64,000 bases of DNA, taken from contig CM063283.1 in assembly GCA_032173965.1 (NCBI GenBank), forward strand, positions 17,340,501-17,404,500. Direction: 5' to 3'. Made by a program: the position numbers and the translations under genes. This document shows positions 1 through 12,728 of the stretch, in pieces; the stretch's first letter is position 1; each line of letters starts with the position of its first letter. The notes beneath the pieces were generated by a model. It did no database searches. It saw nothing but the letters and a program-made list of their open reading frames with translations, and was not told the origin of the DNA. The stretch is from Sitta carolinensis. Taxonomy: Eukaryota; Chordata; Aves; Passeriformes; Sittidae.

Positions 1-3000
1 GTTAAGGAACAGCCTGGACATGACTTGAATAGTGTGGGTGACATAATGACAAAAGAAAAAGGGCCCAGGTTAGCAGCCTAAGCTATAATCCTGTACATAA
101 TGTACACCTGAGAATGCCTCTCAGAGTTGTGAATTTGTAGCGTGCAGGATTATGATACTGCAACTTTAGAGAGGTAAGAGTAGATATTGGGCAGACAAGG
201 TCCAGAACAAACTTAAAAAACAACAGGAGGTATTTTCAATATGAAGCAAACAGAAAGCTGGTTTAAGATTTCTACAGAAGCAGGGTTGAAGGCTGGTATT
301 TCTGAGATCTGGTTTAGAAATAAGCACTTACATCCTGACCAGGCTCTTACACCTTGACCAGCTGCAAAGTTCCAGACAGCCAGAAATCACAGGAACAGAA
401 GATAGGGACATGCACAAATGATCTGGCAAAACAATATGGTCACTGATACAGAATGATGCAGATAAGAGCAACCTAAGGACTACAGAGCTGTGAGCTCTAG
501 AAGATAAAAGTTTTCAGGGCCAACTGCAGAATTGCCCTTGCTCTGTCAGCTCTGCTGCATGGCATCTGGAACATGGAAACTGTAATTAAAGGGAGATGGC
601 AAGTAAAAAGAAAACAGCATCATACTGGAGTAAGGTAATATCAACTGGAGCCAGGAGGCAATGGAATCATAGCAGACAGGAAAACAAAGCAATCAAAGAC
701 TAGAGAGCTGAGGTGTCTCTGTCTAGAAGCATTTCCCCAAGACTGCATTGAGAAAGAAGGCAGCTGAGAACCTTAATTAAGCGATACACCCAGTACCTGT
801 GTCCGGAACATTAAGCTTCTTTCTGTGCTTAAATTTGCTGACAATTTTGTGGAATAAGTTCTTTTTCTGAGACTGGAATGAACCTACAGACAACATCAAT
901 AATACATACTTTTAATCAGAAGCTTGAAAAAGAGAACAACAGTCACAGTATGTACTGTACAACCTCCTCTTTCTATAATACAAGTTGCCATTTGACAGGG
1001 GAGCACAAAACCTGACCTTCTGCCCGAAGGGACTCTGGAGACTTTCAGCAGGCTGTAGTTCAACCCACCACCTCCCAATGTTTAAGGGCATACAATGCAT
1101 TTTGGGGAATTAAACCCTTAGGAAAGCTTAGCCATACAATAAAACAGTTTGCTTGTTTAAATATATACTCTCTTTTGCACATATACTGGACTTGGCTGGC
1201 AGGGAGTAAACAGCGCTGGAAACACACCGATGGTTCAGTTACTGCTGAGCAGTGTTTACAGAGCACCAAGATCTCTCTCACTCTGGCACCCCAGCAAGCA
1301 GGCTGAGGGTGCTAAAGAGGTAAGGAGGGGACATAGTTGGGACAGCTGACACAGACTGGTCAAGAGGTCACACTACACTCAGCAAAAAACTGTGGGGAAA
1401 GTTTTTTTTAAAGTTGTCCATTGCTAAGGTACTGGCTGGGCATCAGTTAGTTAGTGGTGAGTACTGGTTTTTACATTACTTGTTTCCTCCCTCCAGCTTA
1501 TGAAATTGTCTTCTTCTTGGCCCAGGAAGTATTTCTCCTTCCTTCTGCCCTTCCTATTCACTTCCCCATCTCACTGTAGGAGCAAGCAACAGGACGAGAA
1601 CCTACTTACCAGCCAGGGCCAACCCACCACAGGATGGAAGAGCTATCACTGCCTTTCTGGTGACCAGAAATGAGATATACTAAGTGCAAAAGTAAAAGCT
1701 CCCAGAGGAGGAAGGTGAGGTTATGTCCAGCTCATGGAATTATTTCTACTTTGCTAGCAGAGACTTTACTAGGAGCAGGCAGAAGACATCTTGTGTGACA
1801 TCGGATCACAAAATATGACAAAATATGGTCATCAAGAAGTTAGCCTTTGCCACATTAGGGGAGCAATCAGTGATATAACAGCAACATAGGCACAAGAGAT
1901 GCATAGTCTCCACAATGCAAAACCATTTTTAGGGAGTTTATAAAAACACAACTTCAAAATCTTATTTCCAATGACACAGAGGACGAGCAAGCCTCCTGGC
2001 CAGTTCAGAACAGACCAACCCAAAAAGAAATGAGATGCTATGCACGTGACAAGATGATTTATTCTTAACAAGTGGGGTCCTTCCCATTTCTAGCTCAGAT
2101 TCTACCCACCACAAATACTTTTCTACTCCTCCTCATCCTTAAAAGGAACTAGACACACACACAGGCTACTAGGACACAACTGCAACCATATAGGATTGTG
2201 CAATCAGGGTAAGTCTACATTATAAATCTGCTATTTGCCATCTCAGAGTCCATATGCAAGGACAGAAAAAGTAAAGTGTGTAGCATGTGGAAGAAGTATT
2301 TAGTCTTATGAAGTGAAAGCCATTCACAGACACTAGGCAGTCTGATCAATACTGAAAACTACTGAGAGAAAACTAAAATCTAGCCAGAGCAGGCATGGAA
2401 ATTTTTAACATCTTGCACATGTTGACTTTGTGGCTCACTGCTACTTCTTTTTTAATATGGACAAAATCAAAACTTCAAAGAAATATTAATAAACTTCCAA
2501 AAATCGAGAAGTCAAACAACAAACCAAAAAAAGTCCAAGCAAGAGATCATCTTGGGCAACATCAGTTTGAATCTGAACAGCTTCACTAGAACCTGTATAG
2601 AAAATACCAGAAAGTAAAATAGAAGAGGCCATGTTCACTCGAACTTACTGAAGTGCTGTTCTTCAAATTTTACAACTTCTGAGTATCACAGAGGACTAAG
2701 TCTAGCATCAGTGCAACAAAAATGTAAAAAAAGGAATAAAAAAGCTCAGAGAGTATGAGCAAAAGCCTAAGTGAAAGAACTAAGCTTTTCTTGATACCAA
2801 GCTAAAATAATTCCTCCACATCAACAGAAACAAGTCTTTCCACCAGTTCCACAGAAAGACAGAGGTACAGAACTACATGATTCTTGTGACATTTTTACTA
2901 TTATTTTTCAGTTAGCTGATATGTGATTTTTGCAGGCGCTTGGAAGAAGCAACACGTTACATGTCACCTGTGTCTCAATTTCTACAGCTCAACCTGCACC

Positions 3001-6000
3001 ATACGAACCACTTCAATCACTATCACAGACAGTCAGCCAGCGTCAGCAATTCTAAGCAGAATAACTGAGATGAAAAACCTTAGAAATACATGACAAGCAT
3101 TGCACAGAGGGAGAAACCTGTGTCTTTCATCTCTTTTTTCCCCATCAAAGGCACCTTCATCATCAGCCTGTATCTGCAAAATGCTGCTTTCCCATAATGA
3201 AAATCCAAGGACTTTAGTAGGGCTGAAAGAAAAGCTGCCTTTCAGTAAGGAAACTTCCTATTTCCTTCCCTTTCAGCTGTTACTCCTGTGAGACAGTTCC
3301 CAGTGACATTTAGAATACTCTCTGGCCATAAATGCATTGAAAGAAAAAATGGACTAACAGCTAAATAAGTCAACAGTTCATACTTGGACCTGACAATGTA
3401 ACTTCTGACTCCTTGAGAAACTTCATCCACACTCTCTGCCTTAACAGTCACCATGAAGGAACTGACAGGATGCCTGGCTAGGCTACACCTGTTTCATGGG
3501 GACAACAGGCAAGTATTCCAAGACTTTGAACAAATGCCACTTATGAACAAACATTCAATCCACAGAAAATCCATGACTGAAAAAACTAACCTAAAAGTCT
3601 TGCTGTTAGGCAATGGACCCTAGATGTGATATTCTATAGAAGGCCAAAAAAAACCTTTTAATGTTAGTTTACTTAACATTGTTATACAGCCATCTACTTC
3701 TCTTGCTCTGCTGGAAATATTCTACATGACTAATCCTCTCCCTAGCACTTCAACAATTGCCACAGGATTAAATCCCTGGCTTGTCCATTGTGCTCACTGA
3801 GGGAAATAGGGATTCCTTCTGGGAAAAAGTGCTATGGCTAGTGGCATCTGCTCAGGGAAGCACCAGGCAAGAAAATGAACCATAACTGCATTTCCTCCAA
3901 ATTTCTGGGCATAGGCCTCCTTTGCTCTCAAAAAGTTCCCTGTTTTAAAGGATCTGATCAAATAGAGGATATTTCAACAAGATCCTAACAAAATCAGGAC
4001 AGTCAGTGAATTTCTGCATCTCTCAGAGGAAGGTGCTGTATTTTTAGGTCATGATCCTTGGAATGTTACAGCATGAAATCTCCAAGCATCTGAATGGTTT
4101 GAACCAAGCTAAAAAAACCCCAGAGCTAAGACCAAGAGGAATGCCACAAAACAGTATCCATTTTAAGCTGATGCTTTATTTCTAGCCCTAGAGGCCACAG
4201 ACACACACAAAAAAATGTAGCCAATCTCTTCCTCAAACAAAAGCACACTCTGCATTCCTTTCTTTGCCTTCCCAAAATGAAAGCTTTAGTGCAGTGCTTG
4301 GTGTATAAGTGAGCATTTCTTCACAGTACAAAGCAGAAATAATGATTCTGCCTGTTGCTCACTTTTGCATACAAGCAGATTAGTGACTCACTGCAGACGG
4401 CTGTCTTCTGTGGGGTGGGATGTTTTGGCACATATGCCATCGGAAAGAAGGAAAAAACCCGAAACAGTCACAGCTCCAGTAAATGTCGGAGCAGGCCATC
4501 TGCACAGATTCAGTATAGCTGTTTTCTTCAGCCATTTTGTGACATTATTATTGTAAATGCACATTCCCAGTTCAAAACGCTTGATGTAGATTTTGACAAA
4601 GCTTTATGGTTTATTCAGTCCTGCTCCCATTGAAGAAAGACTCCCAATCATTTCAGTAGGAGCAGAATTTAGACGATTTGGAAACTGGGGGAAAAATGTC
4701 TCTCACTTAACAAAAGGTTCAAATTATCCTTCATACATGTGGATGTGAAACAGCTTTCATGTTACAGGGTTCTTTAGGTGTTTTTATGTGAAAAAAATGG
4801 CTGAAGCGTGGACTAGACATGACAAACACGATAGAACTAGTCAGCGGACACTGCCCTACTGATTTTCCACTTCAGAGCAGGAAAACATCCTGACAAACCT
4901 GGCTGTGTGGCTAGGTAGCTGATCAAGCCTGTTGTAGGTATAGGCCAATGACAGAAAATCAATCCAGCACCGTTTACAACTTATTAAAGCATACAGTTAA
5001 CAGAGTTCAGGGTGGGGCGCAGAGGAACACCCCAAACCCAACAAACAAAAACTTTTCTCCGTTTTTATTAACCCAACATCATGGGCAAGGTTTAGAGCGC
5101 AGCATTCCAACATATTTTCTAAATTTTCAATGTTTAGTAGACACTGTAGATGTCAAAAATTAAGTAATTATCTGTGATGAGTGAAAATAAGTAGATAGTT
5201 TATGATGGTGCACATACTCATTCAAAAAAGCAGCACATCATTTCAAGGTGTTTACTGAAACATATCCCTACTGATTTTTATCAGTTATTTGGAAACACCC
5301 AGAGGCCCCAAACACTTGTAGACACTATTTGTGTTGGACAACTCTTCTAATTACCTGACAGAGACATACCCAAAGAAAAGCCACAAAGCAGAAACAACTC
5401 CACACAATACAGTAATGCAGAGCAGTGCAAAATTAAGGTCTCCCACATCCCAACACGGTTACACGGATAAGACTGCATTGATTCTCCACGGTTCATGCTC
5501 ATTGCATAAAAATAGGACGCTACTTTTGTTTAATTCTAATGGCGAAAAAAAGCAGAACAAATCAAAAAACCCATAAGCACACTAAACCAAGCTCTATTAT
5601 TTAGCATGATATGCCAGTTTAATTTCCTGCAGCACTTGCAGTAGCCTAGCATACAGACCTGCTTGTGCTACACTTTTGGAGGCCAGGGTTCTCTAAGAGT
5701 CTTTACATTCATCACACTTCACCAGACAACAACACGGTGAGGCTCAATAGCCTGTCAGTATATCACAAATTAAACTGAGGATTCAACTTAATATATGTTT
5801 GACTCAACTGGAACAAACCTTACTAAGTTAGTAAGCTCACTTGTATATAGTTTAGGTCAGACAACTTCAAGTCTACAACTCACATCCTAGTTTTACACAT
5901 CCTATGAAAATAAAACACATTCAAAATTGACCTATTGCCATGAAATATTAACTTTTTAGCAATCCTTCTTTTCTAGAAGAAAAATGGTTTGTTGGAAAGC

Positions 6001-7887
6001 TTTTCAACTAACTCTTGAGAGCTGACTGAACCTTGCTCTTCAGGGAGTCGGAATGACTGCAATGAAACTGTGAGCTTGCCCAGCTGAAGTGTGTAAATTC
6101 AGCACTCGCTGGAATTAGCAGCAGGTATCACTAGCTCTGTCTGCATTTAGCTCTGTCTGCATTTAGTCTGGGGCTGTGATTAGATGTTCACTACAGGAAG
6201 AGCAGTGTTACTACCCGATATTCCTGCCCTGGGGCTGCTTGTTGCAACCCCACAGCTCAGTTGGTGGAAAAGTTCATGTGACTGTTTACCATCTGCTCAG
6301 TGTAAAGTCAGCTGGCTTAATTTAAAGAGCCCTTATTGTCAGCCAGAGGCAAATGCTCCATGACTGTCTCTGCAGGGCTGTGCCAAAGCTACTCATATCA
6401 GGCCTGTAACCAGCCTGCAGGTATGTTTCTGACCTTCCCTTGAGACATGGCCAAATATATTCCAAAGCTCTTTAAGTGATGCTAATAATGATAAAAACTA
6501 AACTCTCCTGTATGAGCCTACCTAAAAGCAGAATACGGCTCTGGGCTACCTGGCTTGAGGCAGAATTCTAGCCCACCGTTCCCAAACAACACAGGGCCTG
6601 CAGAATTTTTAAACATACAGACATGTGAACAGGTAAATACTGTAGTGAGAAATCCAATGTGCTGCTACTACAACTTCAATTGCTAGATCACTGTAGTTGA
6701 GGAGATTTTCTTCCCAACAGATGTTGCTTAATTACCAGTGTGTTATCATACTATAAAGCAATTCATTCATGCTCATTTAAGAAGTTCTGTCAAATATATA
6801 CCATAAAACAAAATTAAAGGCAGCTGAAGTCAGAACTAGCTTGGTATTAGCACAGGCCTAATTTTGCAAAGTGGCCGTTCCACATTTAATTACAAAAATC
6901 AATACCAAAATTGGCATGCACTAGAGAAGAACAGCTGCTCAATCCTGCACACTGTAATGTGATTATTTGTGAAGCATTCAAAAGGCATAGATCTAATCCA
7001 GGGTCACCTGGCTAAAACAGCCGTATTAGATCTTAAAACCTGTCAGTCAGTGGAACTACCATTGCTGCAGAAAAGGAAACCAACTTCACATTGCAAACTG
7101 CCTGATGAGGATCCTTTTGAGTAACCTTTTGTCTTCTGAAATTACTGGTATATCATTCCTTCATTTTGTGATGCTTCTTCACTGTATATGTGCAACAGTA
7201 TTTCTGCCACAGATAAAGTAGTTTTACCCTATCACATTGTCACTTCTCTACCACCTCTGTGTCACAGATTGTCAGTATAAAAAAACAGCCAAGTGCATCA
7301 TGAGTTTCTCCCTCCCATGGGCCTCAGCAATGGAGCTTGGAATGGAATTAGTTTTCGTGTCCTCTAACTTTTTTTAATCACATCAGGACATTTTTGCTCA
7401 AAACTTCTGACAGAATTATAATCTTGATAGAAGAAAAGTTTCATTCTGACATCTCTGGTATCTTGTAATTTAATTTACAGACCCTAAAATTACAGTGAAA
7501 TTAGAACTGGTATAAAATTAAGCTTAGAAAAATGTCAAAATGTTACTTTCATCATACGCCTTTTTTTCCCCATTTTCTCCTGGGAAAACCTGTCAAATTC
7601 ACTCACCTCACAAATATTCATGTTTTTGAAAAACTTTCTTGCTATGAGAAATACGTTTTGTGTACAAACTCTACCCAGGTGTACTTATCATGAAAATCAG
7701 AGATCAAGAGTAAAAACAATCAGCCTGAAAACTAAACCAGATGAGAACCAATTAACAACTTCAGTGCTATGAATTTTCTTCTTTGACATCAGACTTTTCA
7801 CAGGTAACAGTAAATAAGGATGTATAAATTCCTGAGCTTGTCACAGCACTGCTGTTGTTTAAGAATATCCCGCACTTGGCAATTTAC
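1..7887 (-). other. BBX: Intron 10 of BBX (continues beyond the window)
   Basis: Nearly 7.9 kb after exon 10 with no match to the remaining BBX coding sequence, no recognisable repeat family and no other gene. A 16-bp direct tandem duplication lies at 6133-6164. Stretches such as 6700-6980 are AT-rich and complex and may be conserved elements, but this cannot be judged from one sequence. Confidence 0.7.
6133..6164. repeat. 16-bp direct tandem duplication
   Basis: Two perfect copies of agctctgtctgcattt side by side, followed by a partial third (ag). It looks like a simple local duplication in intron 10. Confidence 0.9.
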
Positions 7888-8036
7888 CTTTGTTGGATTT
7901 TGGTAGTTCACATGAGCCGCTTCCAATCTTTCGCTTTTTCCTCGAAACAGATGAATTTTTCCTGTCAAAGGTAATAGGACTGTATTGAGGAAGGCTGTTG
8001 AATTTCTTTGCAAATTCTTCTTCCAATTTTGCTAAG
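7888..8036 (-). CDS. BBX: BBX coding exon 10 (last exon in the window)
   Basis: The exon is 149 nt, entering in phase 2 and leaving in phase 1. The acceptor ttcccatttag is followed by C TTA GCA, giving GLAKLEEEFAKKFNSLPQYS and then PITFDRK, a clear match to human BBX (AKLDEEFEKKFNSLPQYSP). A basic stretch follows (SRKKRKIGSGS), then CELPKSNK. The donor is AAA G|GTAAAT. A second AG four bases further in would break the frame, which fixes the start. Human BBX continues for about 230 residues after this point; no matching exon is found between 1 and 7887, so the next exon must lie outside the window. Confidence 0.95.
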
Positions 8037-10789
8037 CTAAATGGGAAACAAAACCATTCAAATTAAATGTAACTCCTTCTGGAGAACAAAAATATATTGT
8101 TTAAGAGCAAGTGTGTGTATACACCCACCCTTTTACAGAGAGAGAGGGGAAAAACAGGTAAGTGCACACACTGTAAACACCAAACCAATATATATTAATC
8201 CATCTTTGGAATGAGAATGTACATTTCAGCTTCTACATTTGTAACAGTGCAAATTGATTACCTTAGTAGCATATGTTAAAATTAGAAAAAAAATAATCAA
8301 TGTCATACTGGTGACATTTAGCTCTGTTTGCTGCACAGATTCATACAAGAGATTTGTCTGTGCTGAGAGGGGAATGAACAAAGACAGTAAAACCAATAAA
8401 TAAACCAATAAAATAACTTCCCATAGAAGTTCTTACACCAGAATGAAAACAGCACTTCGAAACAGAAGAAGAATGTCAAACTACTCTATCTCTTGTGGAT
8501 ATTCTGAAGTGTGAAGCTTTGGGATGGGTATTAGTTTTGTATTTGTTCTGGGTGATTAGATTTTCTTCCCTCATATTTTATTTGCTGTGAATGAAAAACA
8601 CAACTAGCTTACGCTTTCATGAAACCCAACATGCCTCATACTGCAGCCCAACCTAAATGACTGTCAGCAGATTAACTACAACTCAAGAAATCCACAGACA
8701 AGGTATGATTGTTCCTAACAGTCCGAAGAAAACAAAGCACTCAAAAGAGGATGGCACAGAATTTCCAGCTGTAATGACTACACTGGCTTCCATAAGCACT
8801 CTGTTACTGCAAATTTTTGCAGGCAGGCAGAAGTAGAAATTGTGTTTTAGTAAAAGGCAGTGCACACAGTTAGGCAGGTTATAAATAGCACTGTCAATGA
8901 TAGGGAAACAATTACATTTTCCACTTATTTTTAATTCTCCTTGCTATGAAAAACCTCAACTTGACAGAAGTTGGCATGACTGTTGGCCCTTATATACTTG
9001 GAAATATCACAAGAAGCATGGTACTTCTCTTTGTTTTCTGAAGCAGCCCTTTAAACAAATTGCATTCTGAAATCTTTGGTATACAGAATGGTACCTCATT
9101 TTTTCTCTCTAATTATTACTTCTCTCAGTAAACAATTTTCTGTCTTAAAATACAGCCTCGGCTCTTTGCAGACCAGGTACTTGGTGGGGTTTATTTGTCT
9201 GTGTACAAATGTTTTATTTTGGCTTTAAATCACAAAGGTATCCGACATCAATAGTCCTTGGTACTTCTACCTTTTTCTCTTCCACACAGATGTTCCCCAA
9301 CAACCACAAAACCATCCAGTTTTCTGCTCTGACAGCTGTCATGCAATGCCATCCTCTGACTCAGCTCCTCTCCCTCTGTCTGTTCCCACCTGCCTCAGCT
9401 CCTGCCCCGAGGGCATGCAAAGGGCTGCAGCTCTAATTGGCAAGGCCAAACCTCATCTGACAGTGGATGAGCTGCCATCCTGGCTAGCAATTTATAACTT
9501 GTGTGACATGTAGGCAACGGGGAGTGCTGCTATCTCAGTGATTAATTATTTAAAGAAATAATAAAAAAAAAAAAAAATCCACACTCTCATGAATTTTAAG
9601 AGCCTCTCAGAAGCCTGGTTAGACATATGTAGCTGAGCTGAGGTGTTCATGCTGCACGACCTACTCCTGCCAGGAGATACACGCAGAGAGAGTCCTGCTT
9701 GACAAAGCGAGCTGTATGTGGGGAAAGCACATCTGAACCAGACCATCAGGGAATTGTGGGAAGCTGCTGATGGGGAAGGTGAGAGGGCACAGGGAAAATG
9801 ACGTAACTTGGAAGGGGTAAGGACCCTTTCACCAATACACATACAAAATGAGCCTGAAATGTGATGCTGAAGGGAGAAGTTACATGGAGCAGGTAGAGGT
9901 AAAACCATCTTTTCAAGTAGCCAGATGATCAGGTAATGCAATGAAGAGGGATATGGGATACCTTCTCCGGCAATTATGCTTCACAAATTCTTAATTCTGC
10001 CTTTACAGAGTTCACTAAATAAATATTCATTAGAGATGCAACTGAAAAAAGATGAGAGATTGAGAAATATGTACTTCCTCATCCAGCCAGCTAATGAGAG
10101 TAAAACAGAGCTGAATGAATGATTTTGACAATTTTCCTAGCTACTTTGAATAAATAATTTACAACTACTTTTTTTTATGCTACAAAGATGTGATCAGTTT
10201 TTCCACCATTATGTGTGAAAAGTTCTCAATCTTTCAATTGAAAAATATTTCCAAAACTTATACAAAGCTATAAAAATACAAAGTGTTCCATTTTTTCTTG
10301 ACTAATTTTTCTTGACTATTCCAATAAACAAGACTTGGGGAGTCGCACTGATTTAGTATCTTTACTGAAAGTGAGCTTCAACTAGATGTCACATAGACTA
10401 GGTTGCAAAAAGGGTACTGCAAACCTTCAAAACCAAACATATAATTTTAAGAATGAAATATGGAAAAACTTCCCCTTATAACTTAATTTTCCCATTTACA
10501 AGAATTTGCAATATGACTGGCAGGTAAACACAGTGGTTTGTTTAGAACTGAGCAAATAACATACTTCAAATTCACTTGCAGCGGTGTAAACCAGGAAAGA
10601 TCTCAAAGGAATTACTTTGTTATAAAAAGGACAGGTATTTGCAGCTTGACTTTGTCCAATAGGGTTTTCATTTTAGGAACTGTGATTATTTGGGTGTTAG
10701 ATGCAGTTCATTTAGCTGCAGTGAGGAGGACTCACTCTTAAATTACTAGGCTGACCTAACTCAAACACCAGTGTTAAGCCACAACTTAC
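8037..10789 (-). other. BBX: Intron 9 of BBX
   Basis: A 2.75-kb intron; donor gtaagt, acceptor ttcccatttag. It contains an A15 run at 9563-9577. The minus-strand open frame at 9546-9941 (131 codons) has no signature and includes that A run, so it is not called. Confidence 0.85.
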
Positions 10790-10928
10790 CCAAAAACAAA
10801 CTCTTCCTTTGGCTTCGTTTTTTTCAGTTTTTTGTTCCCACTTGTCCCACTTGGGGAAAAGGCCCAGATTTCTTCATTCCAGCATCCTTCATGATCTGAG
10901 GAGTTACCTTTTCCTGAGCTTCTTTTTC
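10790..10928 (-). CDS. BBX: BBX coding exon 9
   Basis: The exon is 139 nt, entering in phase 1 (completing Gly) and leaving in phase 2. It reads KRSSGKGNSSDHEGCWNEE, then a serine/glycine stretch (FSPSGTSGNKK) and the basic KKLKKTKPKEE. The acceptor is ttcatcacag and the donor is TTT GG|GTAAGT, close to consensus. The whole exon aligns without gaps to human BBX as remembered, diverging only in the last few residues. It adds another lysine-rich patch to the region downstream of exon 8. Confidence 0.96.
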
Positions 10929-11816
10929 CTGTGATGAAGGCAGAAAATTGTTTCCCAGCTTTAGAAAAATGTTCCAAAACAAAGCAGACTCAGAAGAAAC
11001 TTGAGTACCCAGTCAGTACTGCAACTTATGAAGCCTGGCCTTTTTGAAGGTAGGTACAAACCAGTTTTATTTTAATCTGGGCAGTGATGATATTGACAAC
11101 TTATTCTGCACTCCCTGTCCCGTCTTTTCCTGGACTACCTCAAAATTCAGGATCTCTTAAGGATTTCTTAAGAAGAAAGAGATGAAGAGATATACAGTAA
11201 TAAGCTTCCCTAAATTACAAACATTTTTTTCTTTTCTTTTCTGACTGCTCTAATTAAACAAATAAATCTACCAGCTGGAAAAATACACTTTCAGACATTT
11301 CACTGAAGTTATCTCAAATTTGTCCTTCCACAAGATAAAGGGTTCTCACTTACTGCCTACAGCAAAACTAACAACCAAAGCAAAACCAGAACATGTTTGC
11401 TTCTTGCAGGATTGAGAACTATGCTCGCAACCACGTGAATTGTTTATATAGAAACAAGGTAATTGTTTGGGGTTACATACCTCACAAGTCCTGCACACAT
11501 CTATCAGCAGGCTGACAAATTAAACAACAAAGCCTACAGTCAAGAAGTTAAAACTCAGATCACAAAAGACAAAAATAACGAGTAGTTAGGAGTTTGTGAG
11601 GTAAGCAGGAACACAGATCACAAGACTTCAAAAGACCTGCCCTGGAACATGGAGTCCACCACTCCACCTGCCCCTAGTATCTCACATGGCCAGACACAAC
11701 ATTCCCCCACCACACACTGCTCAAATTCCAGCTTAAACATGGACTTTTGCTTTTCCTCCCATTCCACGCAGGCTTTTGCCATTCATGCTGCAAACAAAAC
11801 ACTCAAAGCCACCCAC
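10929..11816 (-). other. BBX: Intron 8 of BBX
   Basis: A short 0.9-kb intron with donor gtgggt and acceptor ttcatcacag. It contains nothing recognisable. Confidence 0.85.
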
Positions 11817-12728
11817 CTCTGTCCACATTAGCGCGCAGAGATGTGAGCATGCCCTCTGACACCAGAGTTTTATAAAGAGCACCTTTGCAAGATCTCTCTG
11901 ATTTCCTGGAGCCACAGGTTTCTATCTTTTTAACACAGTCACTGTCCTCAGTTTTGACCTGTTCTGGTAAGCTCTGGGGTACCACCTCCTCTGTTGGGGT
12001 CAGTGGTTCCACTTTAATGTTATCAGAAGCCTCACATGGTACGTCCTTGCTGGCTTCAATACTAAGGAAATCTGGAGGCTTTGATTCTTTGGTGGTCTCC
12101 ATCGGTTTCTCCTTCGATGTTTTCTTCTCTTTCGATTTCACTTTTTCTTTGGTGATTTTGTATCCAACATGCTTCCCTTCACATTTGAGACAGGGCGGTT
12201 TTTTTTGCGGGGAGTATCCGTGAGTCTCTCAACACCCCAGTCCCCCTTGGCCACGGCTTCAATTGTGTACATTACGCTTTCAATGTCCGACTCAGAGGAC
12301 TGCCTCTTTTTACAAGATTTCTTGGGGGTGGATTTTTCATTTGTGTGCCGGTCCAGCTTATTTTTTTTCTTTTTCTTCTTTATCTTTTCTGGCTTTAGCC
12401 CAAGGATAGTCATGTCACTCATGAAAAGCTCTGGAGAACGGCACATGTGATCTTTTGTGTTATCCTTTCTCTGAAAAGGACTGTTTTCCATTGCAAGACT
12501 AGTAAAATCTCTGCATTTTGCAGTTTCTGATTCCTCAGCTTTTGTTTCATCTGGGTTTTGCATTTTCTCTATCACTGATTGTTCTACTTTTCCTTTACTG
12601 GAGTCTTTTACTGTTTTCTCCAGTTCTACTTCCATGTCCTCTGAAACTTCCTCTTCATCATCTTCCAGTGCTTCCACTTTTGTTTTCCCAGGTTCTTTCA
12701 CTTTTACTCCTTCTGAAGCAAGGCACAT
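11817..12728 (-). CDS. BBX: BBX coding exon 8 (large lysine-rich exon; carries a one-base frameshift)
   Basis: The exon is 912 nt, starting MCLASEGVK after acceptor tactttag and ending AGA G|GTGGGT. About residues 306-501 read openly: an acidic region (LEDDEEEVSED), a lysine run (KPEKIKKKKKKNKLDRH), a second basic patch (KSTPKKSCKKRQ) and the conserved block SSESDIESVMYTIEAVAKGD. The frame then hits TGA at 12140-12138 after KSPKKK. In the next frame the protein continues from 12141 as VKSKEKK through two SUMO-type motifs (IKVE, VKTE) to the highly conserved SCKGALYKTLVSEGMLT and LRANVDR. Exon 8 must enter in phase 0 and leave in phase 1, needing 913 nt; 912 are present, so one base is missing. 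The basic patches are likely nuclear localisation signals. Plus-strand open frames here are shadows. Confidence 0.96.

Noticed and set aside
1..7887. Search for the remaining C-terminal BBX exons
   Set aside because: No stretch on the minus strand matches the expected downstream protein; they are taken to be outside the window.
8031..8036. Alternative acceptor AG four bases inside exon 10
   Set aside because: Using it would shift the frame away from the conserved AKLEEEF reading.
9546..9941. A 131-codon minus-strand open frame
   Set aside because: It runs through an A15 homopolymer at its end, has no recognisable domain and lies wholly inside intron 9.
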